Positions 34,577 through 44,296 of a stretch of DNA of 64,000 nucleotides are shown one piece after another. Position numbers and translations under genes: made by a program. Numbering within the stretch: position 1 is the stretch's first letter; every line of letters begins with the position of its first letter. The DNA comes from Micavibrio sp. UBA7657. GTDB lineage: Bacteria > Pseudomonadota > Alphaproteobacteria > Micavibrionales > Micavibrionaceae. The notes beneath the pieces are model-generated. The model was given only the letters and a program-made list of their open reading frames with translations. It was not told where the DNA came from and did no database searches. The stretch covers positions 98,802 through 162,801 of the forward strand of contig DLHX01000018.1 of the NCBI GenBank assembly GCA_002483465.1, in the 5' to 3' direction.

Positions 34577-36514
34577 GGCCGTCCGGTACGGGGCTTTATG
34601 TTCCGAAACAGTATTGTGCGTGTATTTCGCGATTTTTCCCGTAGCGAGAGAATCCAGCGTCGGTGTCGGCTGGCCGTCCTTCAGACGGTAAATCCAGAAA
34701 TTGGCGAGCACACGCTCGACATAGGCGCGGGTTTCGGATGACGGGATCAACTCGATGAACAGCAGCGGGTCTTTGACCTCGGGCCATTGTTTTTTCCATT
34801 TCGCGAGATTGCCGGGCCCGGCGTTGTAGGCGATGAGCAACATGACCATGTCACCACGCACGGACTTATCTTTCAGCAGATTTTCAAGATAACGCTGCGC
34901 GACCTCAAGATTTTCCTGCGGGTTGGTCAGGGATGGATCTTCGGCGACCGAAGACGCGGTTGATGGCATGACCTGCATGAGGCCGACGGCGCCAGCAGAG
35001 CTTTTGGCCATGGGATCGAATTTCGATTCCTGGCGCGTAATGGCGTAGATCAAAGCGGGATCGATCTTGTATCCTTCTTCCGGCTTCCACGGGCCGGTGG
35101 GATAAAGCGCGGCGTCGTAAAAAGCGCCCGCCTCGTCGGAAACAAGGCTGGCGAGGCGCATACCGAGCGAGGGCAGATCAGCGTAACCGGCGTAAGCCAG
35201 AAGCGCATCGCGCATATTGTCGTCTTCCGGCTTCATGCGGATCAGTTCGTTTTCCGCGAGGTGCGGCTGGCCTGCGGCGACGAGCGCGATGGCGCGATTG
35301 CCGGAATCAGTTTTCATCAGGGTATCAAAATAGTTTTTCGTGAAGGTCGGGACCTTCCAGTTGAAATCGAAATCGCGGCCGAGCGAACGTGTGGCGATCA
35401 GGCCGTAGAATGTGCGCGGGTGTTCCATGCCAGCCTCCAGCCATTTGCTGACGACGCGCACGTTACCGGCACGCATGTGCGCACGGGCGGCCCAGTAAGA
35501 CGCGGCGGCTGCGGTCCAGCCGGATGCGTAATCGGAGGTCGCGGGAATTTCAAACGCGGCGGCGGATTTTTTGTACTGGCCGTTTTCCCACGCCGCGAGA
35601 CCGGCAACCCAGCCCGCCATCGGGACGTATTTGCCGGAGCGTTTCAGCGATGCGGCGGCAAGTTCGCCCGCGCGCTTGCCGTTGCCGGAATAAAGATAGG
35701 ACGCAGCGATTTTCGATTGAATCTGGTCGTATTCGACGGAGTCGAACAATTTGATGTTGGACTGAAGTTTCGAGAGAGCGGCGGTGGGTTTGTAATCACC
35801 CGCGAGAGTCAAAATTTCGTTGCGGGTCTTGTCGATAGTTTTTACCTGCTCATCGGTGCGCTTGCGCGGTGAGCCGTAAGTTTTGCCGACGATCATGGTC
35901 GGTTCGAGATGCGGGCCGATGATTTCAGCGCTTTCCGGTTTGGAAATGTTGCCGTCAAAAGTTTCGGGCATGCGGCCGTTCGCCATGCGGTAGATTTTCT
36001 CGGCACCGGGATGGTCGCTGTAGAGCGCCAGCCAGTCCTGCAGTTCTTCGAAAGCGGATTTGTAATCGGCGTGCATATAACGTTGATAGAGGACATGGCC
36101 CATAAGGCGGCGGTCGTGAAGTTTATTGATCTGGCGGTCGGCAGCCTCGATCTTGCCCTCCTCCTGGTAGTCGAAAATGGCCTGGTAGGTGCGGGCATCG
36201 GCATCGGACATGGGTTCATCCGGATAAACGACAGGTTCAGGCGCTTTGCGCGGGGCCGGTTTTTCAACGGGGGCCGGAGCGGCCTCAAGACCTAATAGGT
36301 TACGGGCAAAACCCTCCACTGTTGTCGGCTGGGCGGCAGGCTGTTCAGTAGCCTGCACAGGGCCGGCCTCGGAGGGGGTATTTTGCTGGGCAGGCTTGAG
36401 CGGAGGCACCGGAACAACGCCATCGGTACGCGCCATAACGGGGCCGGATACACACCCCAAAGCCAGGACGGCGGCACCAAGCCGCGCTATGTTCGTTATG
36501 TTTGTTCCTTGCAT
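34565..36514 (-). CDS. slt: Soluble lytic murein transglycosylase
   Basis: Cleaves peptidoglycan glycan strands with 1,6-anhydro ring formation. The ATG start gives a signal peptide (ITNIARLGAAVLALGCVSGPVMA). A long alpha-helical superhelix region (residues about 90-470) precedes the catalytic SLT domain. That domain has the Glu in ALIYAITRQESKFDP, then SSAGAVGLMQVMPSTA and LLIAYNAGPGNLAKW. About 649 residues, matching the Slt70 class. Overlaps the end of hisN by 12 bases (convergent). A TTG 51 bases upstream would precede the signal peptide and is unlikely. Confidence 0.93.
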   Translation of the reverse strand: MQGTNITNIARLGAAVLALGCVSGPVMARTDGVVPVPPLKPAQQNTPSEAGPVQATEQPAAQPTTVEGFARNLLGLEAAPAPVEKPAPRKAPEPVVYPDEPMSDADARTYQAIFDYQEEGKIEAADRQINKLHDRRLMGHVLYQRYMHADYKSAFEELQDWLALYSDHPGAEKIYRMANGRMPETFDGNISKPESAEIIGPHLEPTMIVGKTYGSPRKRTDEQVKTIDKTRNEILTLAGDYKPTAALSKLQSNIKLFDSVEYDQIQSKIAASYLYSGNGKRAGELAAASLKRSGKYVPMAGWVAGLAAWENGQYKKSAAAFEIPATSDYASGWTAAAASYWAARAHMRAGNVRVVSKWLEAGMEHPRTFYGLIATRSLGRDFDFNWKVPTFTKNYFDTLMKTDSGNRAIALVAAGQPHLAENELIRMKPEDDNMRDALLAYAGYADLPSLGMRLASLVSDEAGAFYDAALYPTGPWKPEEGYKIDPALIYAITRQESKFDPMAKSSAGAVGLMQVMPSTASSVAEDPSLTNPQENLEVAQRYLENLLKDKSVRGDMVMLLIAYNAGPGNLAKWKKQWPEVKDPLLFIELIPSSETRAYVERVLANFWIYRLKDGQPTPTLDSLATGKIAKYTHNTVSEHKAPYRTASAQ

Positions 36515-36568
36515 AAGGCGCCCTGAATACACCAAGGGGCTTTTTTTGTCCAGTTTTAGGGCCAAAAA

Positions 36569-37405
36569 CTAGGTTTTTTGTCCTATTTCCAGATACTTAG
36601 ACTGGAGGGTGAGCATGTCCTGCCAGACCGCTCTTTTCTGAGACGGGGTGCGCAAAAGATAGGCCGGGTGATAGGTGGCAATCGCGGGGATGGGGGCTGC
36701 GTCTTTCAGGAAAGGCGAAGACGGTCTGTAATCGTGCCACTTGCCGCGCAATCTCGAAACGCTCTGTTCCGTATTAAGAAGAGCCTGGGCGGAGACACCG
36801 CCGCAGAGAATCAGGAGCTTCGGTTTGACGAGAGCGATGTGCTTTTCGATGAAAGGCAGGCTGACATCGATTTCGGCGGGGCTCGGCGTGCGGTTGCCGG
36901 GCGGACGCCAGTTGAGAATGTTAGAGATATAGATGGCCTTGGCCGCATCCTCTTCCCTGCGGTCGAGATTGATGCATTTGAGGATTTTATCGAGGAGCTG
37001 GCCGCTGACGCCGACGAAAGGTTTGCCGAGGCGGTCCTCGTCTGCGCCGGGGGCCTCACCGATCAGCATGATAGAGGCCCTGGGATTGCCGTCGCAGAAT
37101 ACCATATTCGTGGCGGTCTTTTTAAGGGCGATGCCGTCGAAAGCAGCAATGGCTTCGCGCAACTCATCCAGCGTCGAGGCGGCGGCGGCCAGTTTTTCCG
37201 ATTCGGCGCGGGCGTCGTTACGGCCCATTAAAGGTGTTAAGGGCGCGGCAGGCACAGCGGCCACGGTGACAACAGGCTTTTCAGGCAGGGATTCGATGAC
37301 AGGCGCGGCCGACTGACGTTTCGGCGGCTCATTATCCAGCGCCTCGTCGACCCCGTTGTCGAGATGCCATTCAAGGGCGGCTTTGTAGGCTTGCGTGCTG
37401 GCCAT
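36569..37405 (-). CDS. Uracil-DNA glycosylase, family 4-like
   Basis: Removes uracil from DNA. Motifs: IMLIGEAPGADEDRLGKPFVGVSGQLLD, YISNILNWRPPGNRTPSPAEI, LILCGGVSAQALL and ATYHPAYLLRTPSQKR. The N-terminal CxxC expected of iron-sulfur family 4 enzymes is absent (the region reads KKTATNMVFCDGNPRA with a single Cys), so this is probably a cluster-free member, as in several alphaproteobacteria. The first 90 residues are a Pro/Ala-rich extension. Divergent from the ETF-QO gene; slt lies 54 bases downstream. Confidence 0.9.
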   Translation of the reverse strand: MASTQAYKAALEWHLDNGVDEALDNEPPKRQSAAPVIESLPEKPVVTVAAVPAAPLTPLMGRNDARAESEKLAAAASTLDELREAIAAFDGIALKKTATNMVFCDGNPRASIMLIGEAPGADEDRLGKPFVGVSGQLLDKILKCINLDRREEDAAKAIYISNILNWRPPGNRTPSPAEIDVSLPFIEKHIALVKPKLLILCGGVSAQALLNTEQSVSRLRGKWHDYRPSSPFLKDAAPIPAIATYHPAYLLRTPSQKRAVWQDMLTLQSKYLEIGQKT

Positions 37406-37490
37406 TAGTTGCGAAAAACCTGTCTTAGAATCTAGGGAACGCCTTCAAAATACGTTAAAGTAAGGGGAGCCACAAGATAAGGAAAAACCT

Positions 37491-39119
37491 ATGCCTCCTT
37501 CCGTCCGCCCTGACCGCGAAAGCATGGAATACGATGTCGTCATCGTCGGCGCGGGACCGTCTGGTTTGTCATGCGCGATTCGATTGAAACAGCTGAAACC
37601 TGAACTGACGGTTTGTGTTTTAGAAAAAGGTTCGGAAGTCGGCGCGCATCTTTTGTCGGGTGCGGCACTCGAGCCGCGTGCGCTTAATGAATTGATTCCA
37701 GACTGGAAAGAGAAAAATGCGCCACTGAATGTGAAGTGCACAACCGATAAGTTTATTTTCCTGACGAAAAATTCTGCGTTTCGTTTTATAACACCCCCTC
37801 AAATGAATAATCACGGAAATTACATTATCTCGCTGGGTAATTTCGGGAGATGGCTGGCCGTGCAAGCTGAACAACTGGGTGTGGAAATTTTTCCGGGCTT
37901 TGCCGCCGCGGAAGTTCTCTATGACGCGAGCGGCGCCGTGATCGGTGTCGCGACCGGCGATATGGGCATCAACAAGGAAGGCGAAAGAACCGCCGATTTT
38001 GCGCCGGGCATGGAGTTGCACGCGAAGCAGACGGTGTTCGCCGAAGGATGTCACGGATCGCTCACCAAGACGCTTATTAAGAAATTTGATCTTAGAAAAA
38101 ATTCCGACCCGCAGACTTACGCGCTCGGGATCAAGGAAATCTGGGAAGTGCCTGCGGAAAAGCACCGTGCAGGCGAAATCATTCATACGCTGGGCTGGCC
38201 GCTGGATTCAAAAACTTATGGCGGGTCGTTCATTTATCATTTTGAGAATAATCAGATCGCGCTCGGGCTGGTGATCGGGCTTGATTACCAAAATCCTTAT
38301 TTGCATCCGTATAAAGAAATGCAGAGATTCAAAACGCATCCGGCGATCAGGAAAATGTTAGAGGGCGGGCGGTGCGTGACATACGGCGCACGCGCATTGG
38401 TCGAGGGCGGATTCCAGTCGCTGCCGAAACTCACCTTCCCTGGCGGATTGCTGATCGGCGACACGGCAGGATTTCTGAATGTGCCGAAGATTAAGGGCAC
38501 GCATACGGCGATGAAGTCAGGCATGCTGGCGGCGGAAGCGATTGCGGAAGGCGCGATTGATTTCGGAAGCGAGATCGCTGCCTATCCCGAGAAGCTGAAA
38601 AATTCATGGGTGTGGAGCGAGCTGAAAAAAGTGCGCAACATCCGTCCCGGTTTTCACTGGGGGATGTGGATCGGGCTTATCAATGCCGGACTTGAAACAG
38701 TGCTGTGCGGCCTGACGCCATGGACACTGAAAAACCATGCCGACCATGCCCAGTTAAAGAAGGCCGGCGAGAGCAAAAAGATCGAATACCCGAAACCGGA
38801 CGGGGTGCTGACATTCGACATCCTGACCTCGGTTTCCTTCTCCAATACCAACCATGCCGAGGACCAGCCGAGCCACCTGCAATTGATAGACCCGACGGTT
38901 CCGACCCGGGTGAACCTGCCCCTTTATGATGAGCCCGCCCAGAGATACTGCCCGGCAGCGGTTTATGAAATTGTTAAGGATAATCAGGGGGTTGCAAAAC
39001 TCCAGATTAACGCCCAAAACTGCGTCCATTGTAAAACCTGCGATATCAAGGACCCGTCGCAGAACATAAACTGGACGGTTCCGCAGGGCGGCGGGGGGCC
39101 GAATTACCCCAATATGTAA
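37491..39119 (+). CDS. Electron transfer flavoprotein-ubiquinone oxidoreductase
   Basis: Passes electrons from ETF to ubiquinone at the inner membrane. The FAD-binding DVVIVGAGPSGLSCAIRLKQ is at the N-terminus. A second FAD motif is GGLLIGDTAGFLNVPKIKGTHTAMKSG. The C-terminus carries the 4Fe-4S ligands (RYCPAAVYE and NCVHCKTCDIKDPSQNINW). The ending GGGGPNYPNM is the normal family end. Length (542) fits. Implies fatty-acid or amino-acid catabolism by ETF-linked dehydrogenases; the CoA-transferase at 3983 may serve related pathways. Confidence 0.96.
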   Translation: MPPSVRPDRESMEYDVVIVGAGPSGLSCAIRLKQLKPELTVCVLEKGSEVGAHLLSGAALEPRALNELIPDWKEKNAPLNVKCTTDKFIFLTKNSAFRFITPPQMNNHGNYIISLGNFGRWLAVQAEQLGVEIFPGFAAAEVLYDASGAVIGVATGDMGINKEGERTADFAPGMELHAKQTVFAEGCHGSLTKTLIKKFDLRKNSDPQTYALGIKEIWEVPAEKHRAGEIIHTLGWPLDSKTYGGSFIYHFENNQIALGLVIGLDYQNPYLHPYKEMQRFKTHPAIRKMLEGGRCVTYGARALVEGGFQSLPKLTFPGGLLIGDTAGFLNVPKIKGTHTAMKSGMLAAEAIAEGAIDFGSEIAAYPEKLKNSWVWSELKKVRNIRPGFHWGMWIGLINAGLETVLCGLTPWTLKNHADHAQLKKAGESKKIEYPKPDGVLTFDILTSVSFSNTNHAEDQPSHLQLIDPTVPTRVNLPLYDEPAQRYCPAAVYEIVKDNQGVAKLQINAQNCVHCKTCDIKDPSQNINWTVPQGGGGPNYPNM

Positions 39120-39156
39120 GACTTAAGAAACCATTTATCTGGTACAATATTAAGGG

Positions 39157-40953
39157 ATGGAAATGAGGAAATTCGGGATTGGTTTTTGCGGGATTTTAGG
39201 CGTTTGCGCGGCTTATTACAGCTATAGCGCACTGACGACGTCGCGGCTGGCCGAGTTACAGACGATGGCAGGCCAGGAACAGACAGTCGGACAAATCGGC
39301 CCGACTGTTTTCGGTGATTATCTCAACAGCCAGTTTGCGCAGCAGCATCATGACTGGAAGCGCGCGGGCAATTACCTGACGCGCGTGATGGTGCAAACGC
39401 CGGATGATCCGCAGGTTCTGAAACGCGCGATGATTTTGGCGATGGGCGCGGGTGAAACCAAAAAATCCGTCGAGCTCGCCGCGCAAGTCGCTGCCGCGGA
39501 AAAAGACAATGCGCTGGCGCTGTTGTTCCTGACCACAGGCGCGATGCACGACAAAAATTATGCAGCCGCAGATGCGTATCTGAAAGCCATGCCAGCGGGC
39601 AGCCTTTCCGATTTCATCATGCCTCTGCTTGAGAGCTGGATACAGGCCGGGCTCGGCAATTACACTGGCGACAAGTTGACGGGTAACACCGCGCATATGT
39701 ATCACGCGATCCTGCTTGCCGATTACATGGGCAAGAATGACGAGATTAGAAAGCTGCTTGAAAAAATCCTAGACGGCAAGTCGCCCTCGCCTGCGGATGC
39801 CGAGCGGATCGCGGATATTTACGCGCATATCGGCGACAAGGAACAAGCCATCGGGCTTTACACGAAAGCACTTCAGGAGAACCCTGCAGACGCAGAGCTC
39901 AGCAAAAAACTGGCCGATGTGCAGGCCGGGAAAATTCCCGACAGCTTTGAGCGGGTGACATCACCGGAACAAGGCGTTGCGATGGCGCTTTATAATATGT
40001 CGGAGCTTCTATATCAGGAGCAAGCCGACGACAGCGCGCGGGTGTTTGCCAATATCGCGCTTTACCTCGATCCGTCGATGACCGACACACAGCTTTTGCT
40101 GGCGGCGATCACCTCGCGCAACGACCGCACGAATGACGCGATCGATTATTACCGCAGCGTGAAGCCGGAGAGTGAATATTACCTGGAATCGCGCCGCCGC
40201 GCGGCGGACCTGCTGGAAGAATCAAAACGCACGGATGAAGCGCTGGCCGAGTTGAATTCGCTTGTGAAAAATCACAACGATGTCGAGTCCCTGATCCGTA
40301 TCGGCGACATTTACCGCCGCCAGGAAGATTTCCAAAAGGCGCTGGTGAGTTATAACGAGGCGGCGGCACGTTTCGGTGATAAAATCCCGAAAGAATACTG
40401 GCACCTGCTTTATGCGCGCGGCATGTCGCTGGAGCGCCTGGGCGAGTGGGATAAAGCCGAGAGTGATTTACGCGCGGCGCTTTCATACCAGCCGGACCAT
40501 CCTTATGTGCTTAATTATCTCGGTTATGCGTGGACGGACCAGGGCGTGAATTTGGGTGAGGCGCTGACGATGATCAAAAAGGCGGCGGAACTTCGCCCGA
40601 CGGACGGTTATATCGCCGACTCGCTTGGGTGGGTTTATTACCGCATGGAAAATTACAAGGAAGCAGTGCCCTCGCTTGAGGCCGCCGTGGAATTGCTGCC
40701 CTATGATCCGGTTATCAACGACCATCTGGGCGATGCGTACTGGCAGGCAGGGCGCAAGCTTGAAGCACGGTTCCAGTGGCAGCGTGCGCGTAATTATTCC
40801 GAAGACCAGTCGCTGAACGCGATGATCGACCAGAAGCTCGCGCAGGGCTTGATCGCGACCGCGCCGGTCAAGCATGCGCAGTCCAAGGCTTCCGACCCTG
40901 CCACGGTCCACGGAGCGAATACCGGCGCAGATTCCGGGATTATGAGCCCTTAA
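39157..40953 (+). CDS. TPR-repeat protein with N-terminal membrane anchor
   Basis: A 598-residue protein with an uncleaved-looking N-terminal hydrophobic stretch (FGIGFCGILGVCAAYYSYSAL) and then tandem tetratricopeptide repeats. These are clearest at residues about 220-265 (IADIYAHIGDKEQAIGLYTKAL), 375-420 (RIGDIYRRQEDFQKALVSYNEAA) and 430-535 (LGEWDKAESDLRAALSYQPDHPYVLNYLGYAWTD onward). It is probably an envelope scaffold; similar genes sit before ispE in other alphaproteobacteria. The gap to ispE is 13 bases. Confidence 0.8.
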   Translation: MEMRKFGIGFCGILGVCAAYYSYSALTTSRLAELQTMAGQEQTVGQIGPTVFGDYLNSQFAQQHHDWKRAGNYLTRVMVQTPDDPQVLKRAMILAMGAGETKKSVELAAQVAAAEKDNALALLFLTTGAMHDKNYAAADAYLKAMPAGSLSDFIMPLLESWIQAGLGNYTGDKLTGNTAHMYHAILLADYMGKNDEIRKLLEKILDGKSPSPADAERIADIYAHIGDKEQAIGLYTKALQENPADAELSKKLADVQAGKIPDSFERVTSPEQGVAMALYNMSELLYQEQADDSARVFANIALYLDPSMTDTQLLLAAITSRNDRTNDAIDYYRSVKPESEYYLESRRRAADLLEESKRTDEALAELNSLVKNHNDVESLIRIGDIYRRQEDFQKALVSYNEAAARFGDKIPKEYWHLLYARGMSLERLGEWDKAESDLRAALSYQPDHPYVLNYLGYAWTDQGVNLGEALTMIKKAAELRPTDGYIADSLGWVYYRMENYKEAVPSLEAAVELLPYDPVINDHLGDAYWQAGRKLEARFQWQRARNYSEDQSLNAMIDQKLAQGLIATAPVKHAQSKASDPATVHGANTGADSGIMSP

Positions 40954-40966
40954 TTCAAGGCCTTTC

Positions 40967-41875
40967 ATGAGCGCGACGGAAACCAGACTCCTAACAATCT
41001 TCGCCCCGGCGAAAATCAATCTTTACCTGCATATCACCGGGCGGCTGGATAACGGCTATCACATGCTGGATTCACTCGTGGCGTTCGCGGATATCGGCGA
41101 TTCTATCGAGATTGAATCCGCGACAGAATTCGAATTCAGGATCGAGGGGCCGTATGCGGGCGGCTTCGGCCCCAAGGACCGCGATCATTCACCGGATTCA
41201 TCGAACCTCGTCGTGCAGGCCGTGTGGGCACTCGCACGCGCCGCGCAGAAAATTCCCAATGTCCGAATCAAGCTGACGAAAAACCTGCCAATCGCGTCGG
41301 GGCTTGGCGGCGGATCATCGGATGCCGCGGCGGTGATCTGGGGGCTGCTGGAATGGTGGAAAATCCCGCGTCAGACGCATTATCTACAAGGTTTGATGGC
41401 ACGGCTCGGTGCTGATATCCCGGCGTGCCTGACGTGCGCGCCTGTGCGCGTGCGGGGTATCGGCGACATACTGGACCCGGCACCAGCGATGAATGAAATT
41501 CCGATCGTTCTGGTCAACCCGGGCAAGCCATGTTTAACAGGTGAAGTTTTTTCGCGGTTCAACGGATCTTACCGCGAGCCGATGGCGCTGCCGCCCAGCC
41601 TTGAAAAATCCGGCGCGCTGATTTCCTTCCTCGCGCAGCAACGCAACGATTTGATGAAACCGGCGAGCGAAACCGTGCCGGAAATCGGCAATGTTCTGAA
41701 TATCCTGAATGTGCAGGATGGCTGCACGCTGGCGCGGCTGACGGGTTCTGGCGCGACATGTTTTGGATTATTTGATGATGAAGCAAAAGCACGCAAGGCG
41801 GCAAAATCCATCGCGGCGGACAATCCGGACTGGTGGGTGAAAAGCGGCTGGCTGAACAGGCCGGAGCGTTACTAG
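40967..41875 (+). CDS. ispE: 4-diphosphocytidyl-2-C-methyl-D-erythritol kinase
   Basis: GHMP kinase of the MEP isoprenoid pathway. Motif 1 is FAPAKINLYLHITGRLDNGYHMLDSLV. The ATP loop is LPIASGLGGGSSDAAAVIWGLLEWW and the C-terminal GHMP motif is ARLTGSGATCFGLF. Length (302) is normal. Its stop region overlaps the convergent PodJ-like gene by 4 bases. Confidence 0.96.
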   Translation: MSATETRLLTIFAPAKINLYLHITGRLDNGYHMLDSLVAFADIGDSIEIESATEFEFRIEGPYAGGFGPKDRDHSPDSSNLVVQAVWALARAAQKIPNVRIKLTKNLPIASGLGGGSSDAAAVIWGLLEWWKIPRQTHYLQGLMARLGADIPACLTCAPVRVRGIGDILDPAPAMNEIPIVLVNPGKPCLTGEVFSRFNGSYREPMALPPSLEKSGALISFLAQQRNDLMKPASETVPEIGNVLNILNVQDGCTLARLTGSGATCFGLFDDEAKARKAAKSIAADNPDWWVKSGWLNRPERY

Positions 41876-44124
41876 TTGTAATCGTGCGCGTCAGACTGGC
41901 GCGTTTCCGCGTTATCTTCCGAAAGCATATGGACCAGCAGAGCGGCGCTCGCGGTACCGTCGGCATCCAGGCCGTTCAGTTTTTGATAGGTGCGGATGGC
42001 GTCCTGTGACAACGGGCTGTCGGCGCCGTCGGCGGGGCCGGGATAAAGACCGATGCCCATGAGGTGTTCCTGAACCTGCGCCAGCACGGCGCGGTCATTG
42101 GCGGGTGGTGGTGGCGCGACATCGCTGCGGGTTTCCTCACGCGGCGCGGGTGCGACCGAAGTTGGAGGAGACGTGGCTTCCCTGCCCTGCCTTACATCGT
42201 CGACCATCTTGTTGATTTCATCGACGCCGATATTGAGCGTTTTGGCGAGTTGCTCGAGCGCGGCCTTTGCTTCGGGGCTGCCCTTGTCGGCGGCGGTTTT
42301 GTACCAGACCAGCGCCTCCTCAGGCTGCGGCTTGCCGAGCAGGCCGTTCTCGTAGATCAGGCCGAGATTGTAGGCGGCTTCCATGATGCCCTGCGCGGCG
42401 GCTTTTTCGAAGTAAGCGTTGGCTTTAAACGGGTCATAGGAAACGCCGACGCCTTCTATATAGGCGATGCCGAGATTATATTGCGCTTCGGGGTGGCCGA
42501 GATCGGCGGCGCGTGTGTACCAGTCAATCGCCTTTTTGAGATCAGGCGCGGCGCCAAGGCCCTGGTGATTCAGAACGCCGAGATTGTAAGCGGCATTCGA
42601 CACACCCGCATTGGCGGCCTGTTCAAACCAGAACAACGCGCGTTCGTAATTCTGTTTCACGTTGCCGTGACCGGCGGTGTAGATGGCGGCGAGGTCATGC
42701 TGAGCTTCGGGCATGCCATCGAAAGCGCGTTCCTCTATTCTTTTGACCGATTCAGGAAGATTTGAATCCGGGCTGATGAGCGAGCGTACATCGACATCCG
42801 ATTTTTTATAGACCGGGGCGGCAGGCACGGCTTCGGGTGTTACAGCCTCAGGCGTTACAGTTTCAGCAACCGGCGCGGTTTCCTCAGCCGGGGGAAGGCT
42901 GGCGGTTTTAATTTCTTCCGTGACAGGCGCGGCAGCAGGTTCCTGCGGCACGGCTGCCGGTTCAGCTGCGATGTCTGACGGCTCGAGCTTGTTGAGTTCG
43001 GCAGCCAACGCGTCAGGATCTTCCTCGAGCATCTTCTGCAGCGTTATCTGGTCGGTGATGTCGATGCCGATATCATCGGATGGATCAGGTTCCGTAATAG
43101 CGGCAGGCGAGGTTTCCGTTTGTTCAGTGCCTGAGAAAGCGCTGGTGTCTTCACTGACGCGCCATTTATCGACGATGGTGTCGGCCTGTTCGGTTAAATT
43201 GGTTTCTTCTGCGGCAACTGGCGGCGTTGTTTCTGCGACCTGGAATTCATCCGCGCTACCTATAGGCTGGCGGATTTCACTGACGGCCCAGCCTGCCAGA
43301 ATACCGCCGACGACCAGAAGCAGAATGGCGGCAGCCTGAAGGCCGCGCGCATTGCTCCACGATCCGGGTTGATAGTCCGCATCGGGAATAGCGGTGGGAA
43401 TGCCGGGTTCCTGCGCCTTGAATACGTCATCGATATCAGCGGATACGGAGCCTGCAACGTTCTGACCGGTGAGCAGGACCATGGCCTTGGCATTCAGCGC
43501 GTCACGCGTCTGTACAACTGTTTCCTCAATGCGCTCGATCTTGCGCATGAAGCGCGTGCGGTCCTCGATGGCCTTTTCGATCTGGCGCATGATTTTTGAT
43601 TGCTGCGCGGTTGCTTCCTCGACCTTGCGGACGATTTCTTCCTGCTTCTGCTCGGAAGTCTGCAAGCGTTTTGCAAGGTTATGGTAGGTTCCGGCGCCAG
43701 CGCGGATTTTTTCGGAATTCGCCTTGCCTTCTTTTTCGATGCCGGACTGGCGTTCCTCGAGATCGAGGAGAAGCTTGCGCGTCTCCTCCAGCTCTTTCAT
43801 CGTTTCTTTCGCCATCTGCTCGGCGCGTTCGCCGCGATTGGCTTTCGTCTGAAGATTATCCATGGCCTGGCGATAGTTTTCGAGTTCGCTGCGCATGGAG
43901 TTGCGCTCGACCTGCGTGGCTTTCAGTTTTTCATTCAGCGAGCGGAGAAGCGCGAGGATCTGGAGCTGCGTGGGACCTTGATGGGCAGAGCCGGGTTCCG
44001 GGCGCGTATCGACGGGCTGGCGCGGTGCGGCGGATTTCGCTGTGTTGCGTCCATCATTCGCAGAACTGCCATTACCGGAGCCCTGAAAAAACACGCGGCC
44101 TTCAGTTGTCTTTTTAAATGCCAT
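41872..44124 (-). CDS. PodJ-like polarity protein (coiled coil, TM, Sel1 repeats, PG-binding)
   Basis: 750 residues with the PodJ layout. Residues about 55-235 form a coiled coil (LQILALLRSLNEKLKATQVERNSM and onward). One transmembrane helix (AAAILLLVVGGILAGWAV) lies near residues 260-280. A Pro/Ala/Glu-rich linker follows, then about four Sel1 repeats at residues 465-625 (YERALFWFEQAANAGVSNAAYNLGVL and similar). The C-terminal peptidoglycan-binding domain (GLYPGPADGADSPLSQDAIRTYQKLNGLDADG) ends it. The coiled coil would be cytoplasmic and the repeats periplasmic. In Caulobacter PodJ organises the new pole for pili and PleC. It is shorter than PodJ (about 970), so function is inferred from layout and from divK/pleD in the same window. 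Confidence 0.7.
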   Translation of the reverse strand: MAFKKTTEGRVFFQGSGNGSSANDGRNTAKSAAPRQPVDTRPEPGSAHQGPTQLQILALLRSLNEKLKATQVERNSMRSELENYRQAMDNLQTKANRGERAEQMAKETMKELEETRKLLLDLEERQSGIEKEGKANSEKIRAGAGTYHNLAKRLQTSEQKQEEIVRKVEEATAQQSKIMRQIEKAIEDRTRFMRKIERIEETVVQTRDALNAKAMVLLTGQNVAGSVSADIDDVFKAQEPGIPTAIPDADYQPGSWSNARGLQAAAILLLVVGGILAGWAVSEIRQPIGSADEFQVAETTPPVAAEETNLTEQADTIVDKWRVSEDTSAFSGTEQTETSPAAITEPDPSDDIGIDITDQITLQKMLEEDPDALAAELNKLEPSDIAAEPAAVPQEPAAAPVTEEIKTASLPPAEETAPVAETVTPEAVTPEAVPAAPVYKKSDVDVRSLISPDSNLPESVKRIEERAFDGMPEAQHDLAAIYTAGHGNVKQNYERALFWFEQAANAGVSNAAYNLGVLNHQGLGAAPDLKKAIDWYTRAADLGHPEAQYNLGIAYIEGVGVSYDPFKANAYFEKAAAQGIMEAAYNLGLIYENGLLGKPQPEEALVWYKTAADKGSPEAKAALEQLAKTLNIGVDEINKMVDDVRQGREATSPPTSVAPAPREETRSDVAPPPPANDRAVLAQVQEHLMGIGLYPGPADGADSPLSQDAIRTYQKLNGLDADGTASAALLVHMLSEDNAETRQSDAHDYN

Positions 44125-44296
44125 GGAAAGGTGATCCCCGGTCTAGTTACTTTTATATATATATGTGGTTGGAATCGACTATACAGGGTTTTGGAAAATC
44201 GTGCCAAGAAAAACGGCAGGGTTTTTAAGCGGTTAATAGTTAATGACTGGCGGCGGCCAAGGGTAATTTTATTAGCGTTTATCAAGGATTTACTGA

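Noticed and set aside
36514..36547. GC-rich inverted sequence with seven T before the slt gene
   Set aside because: The T-run is on the strand opposite all nearby genes and the stem is imperfect, so it does not terminate a known transcript.
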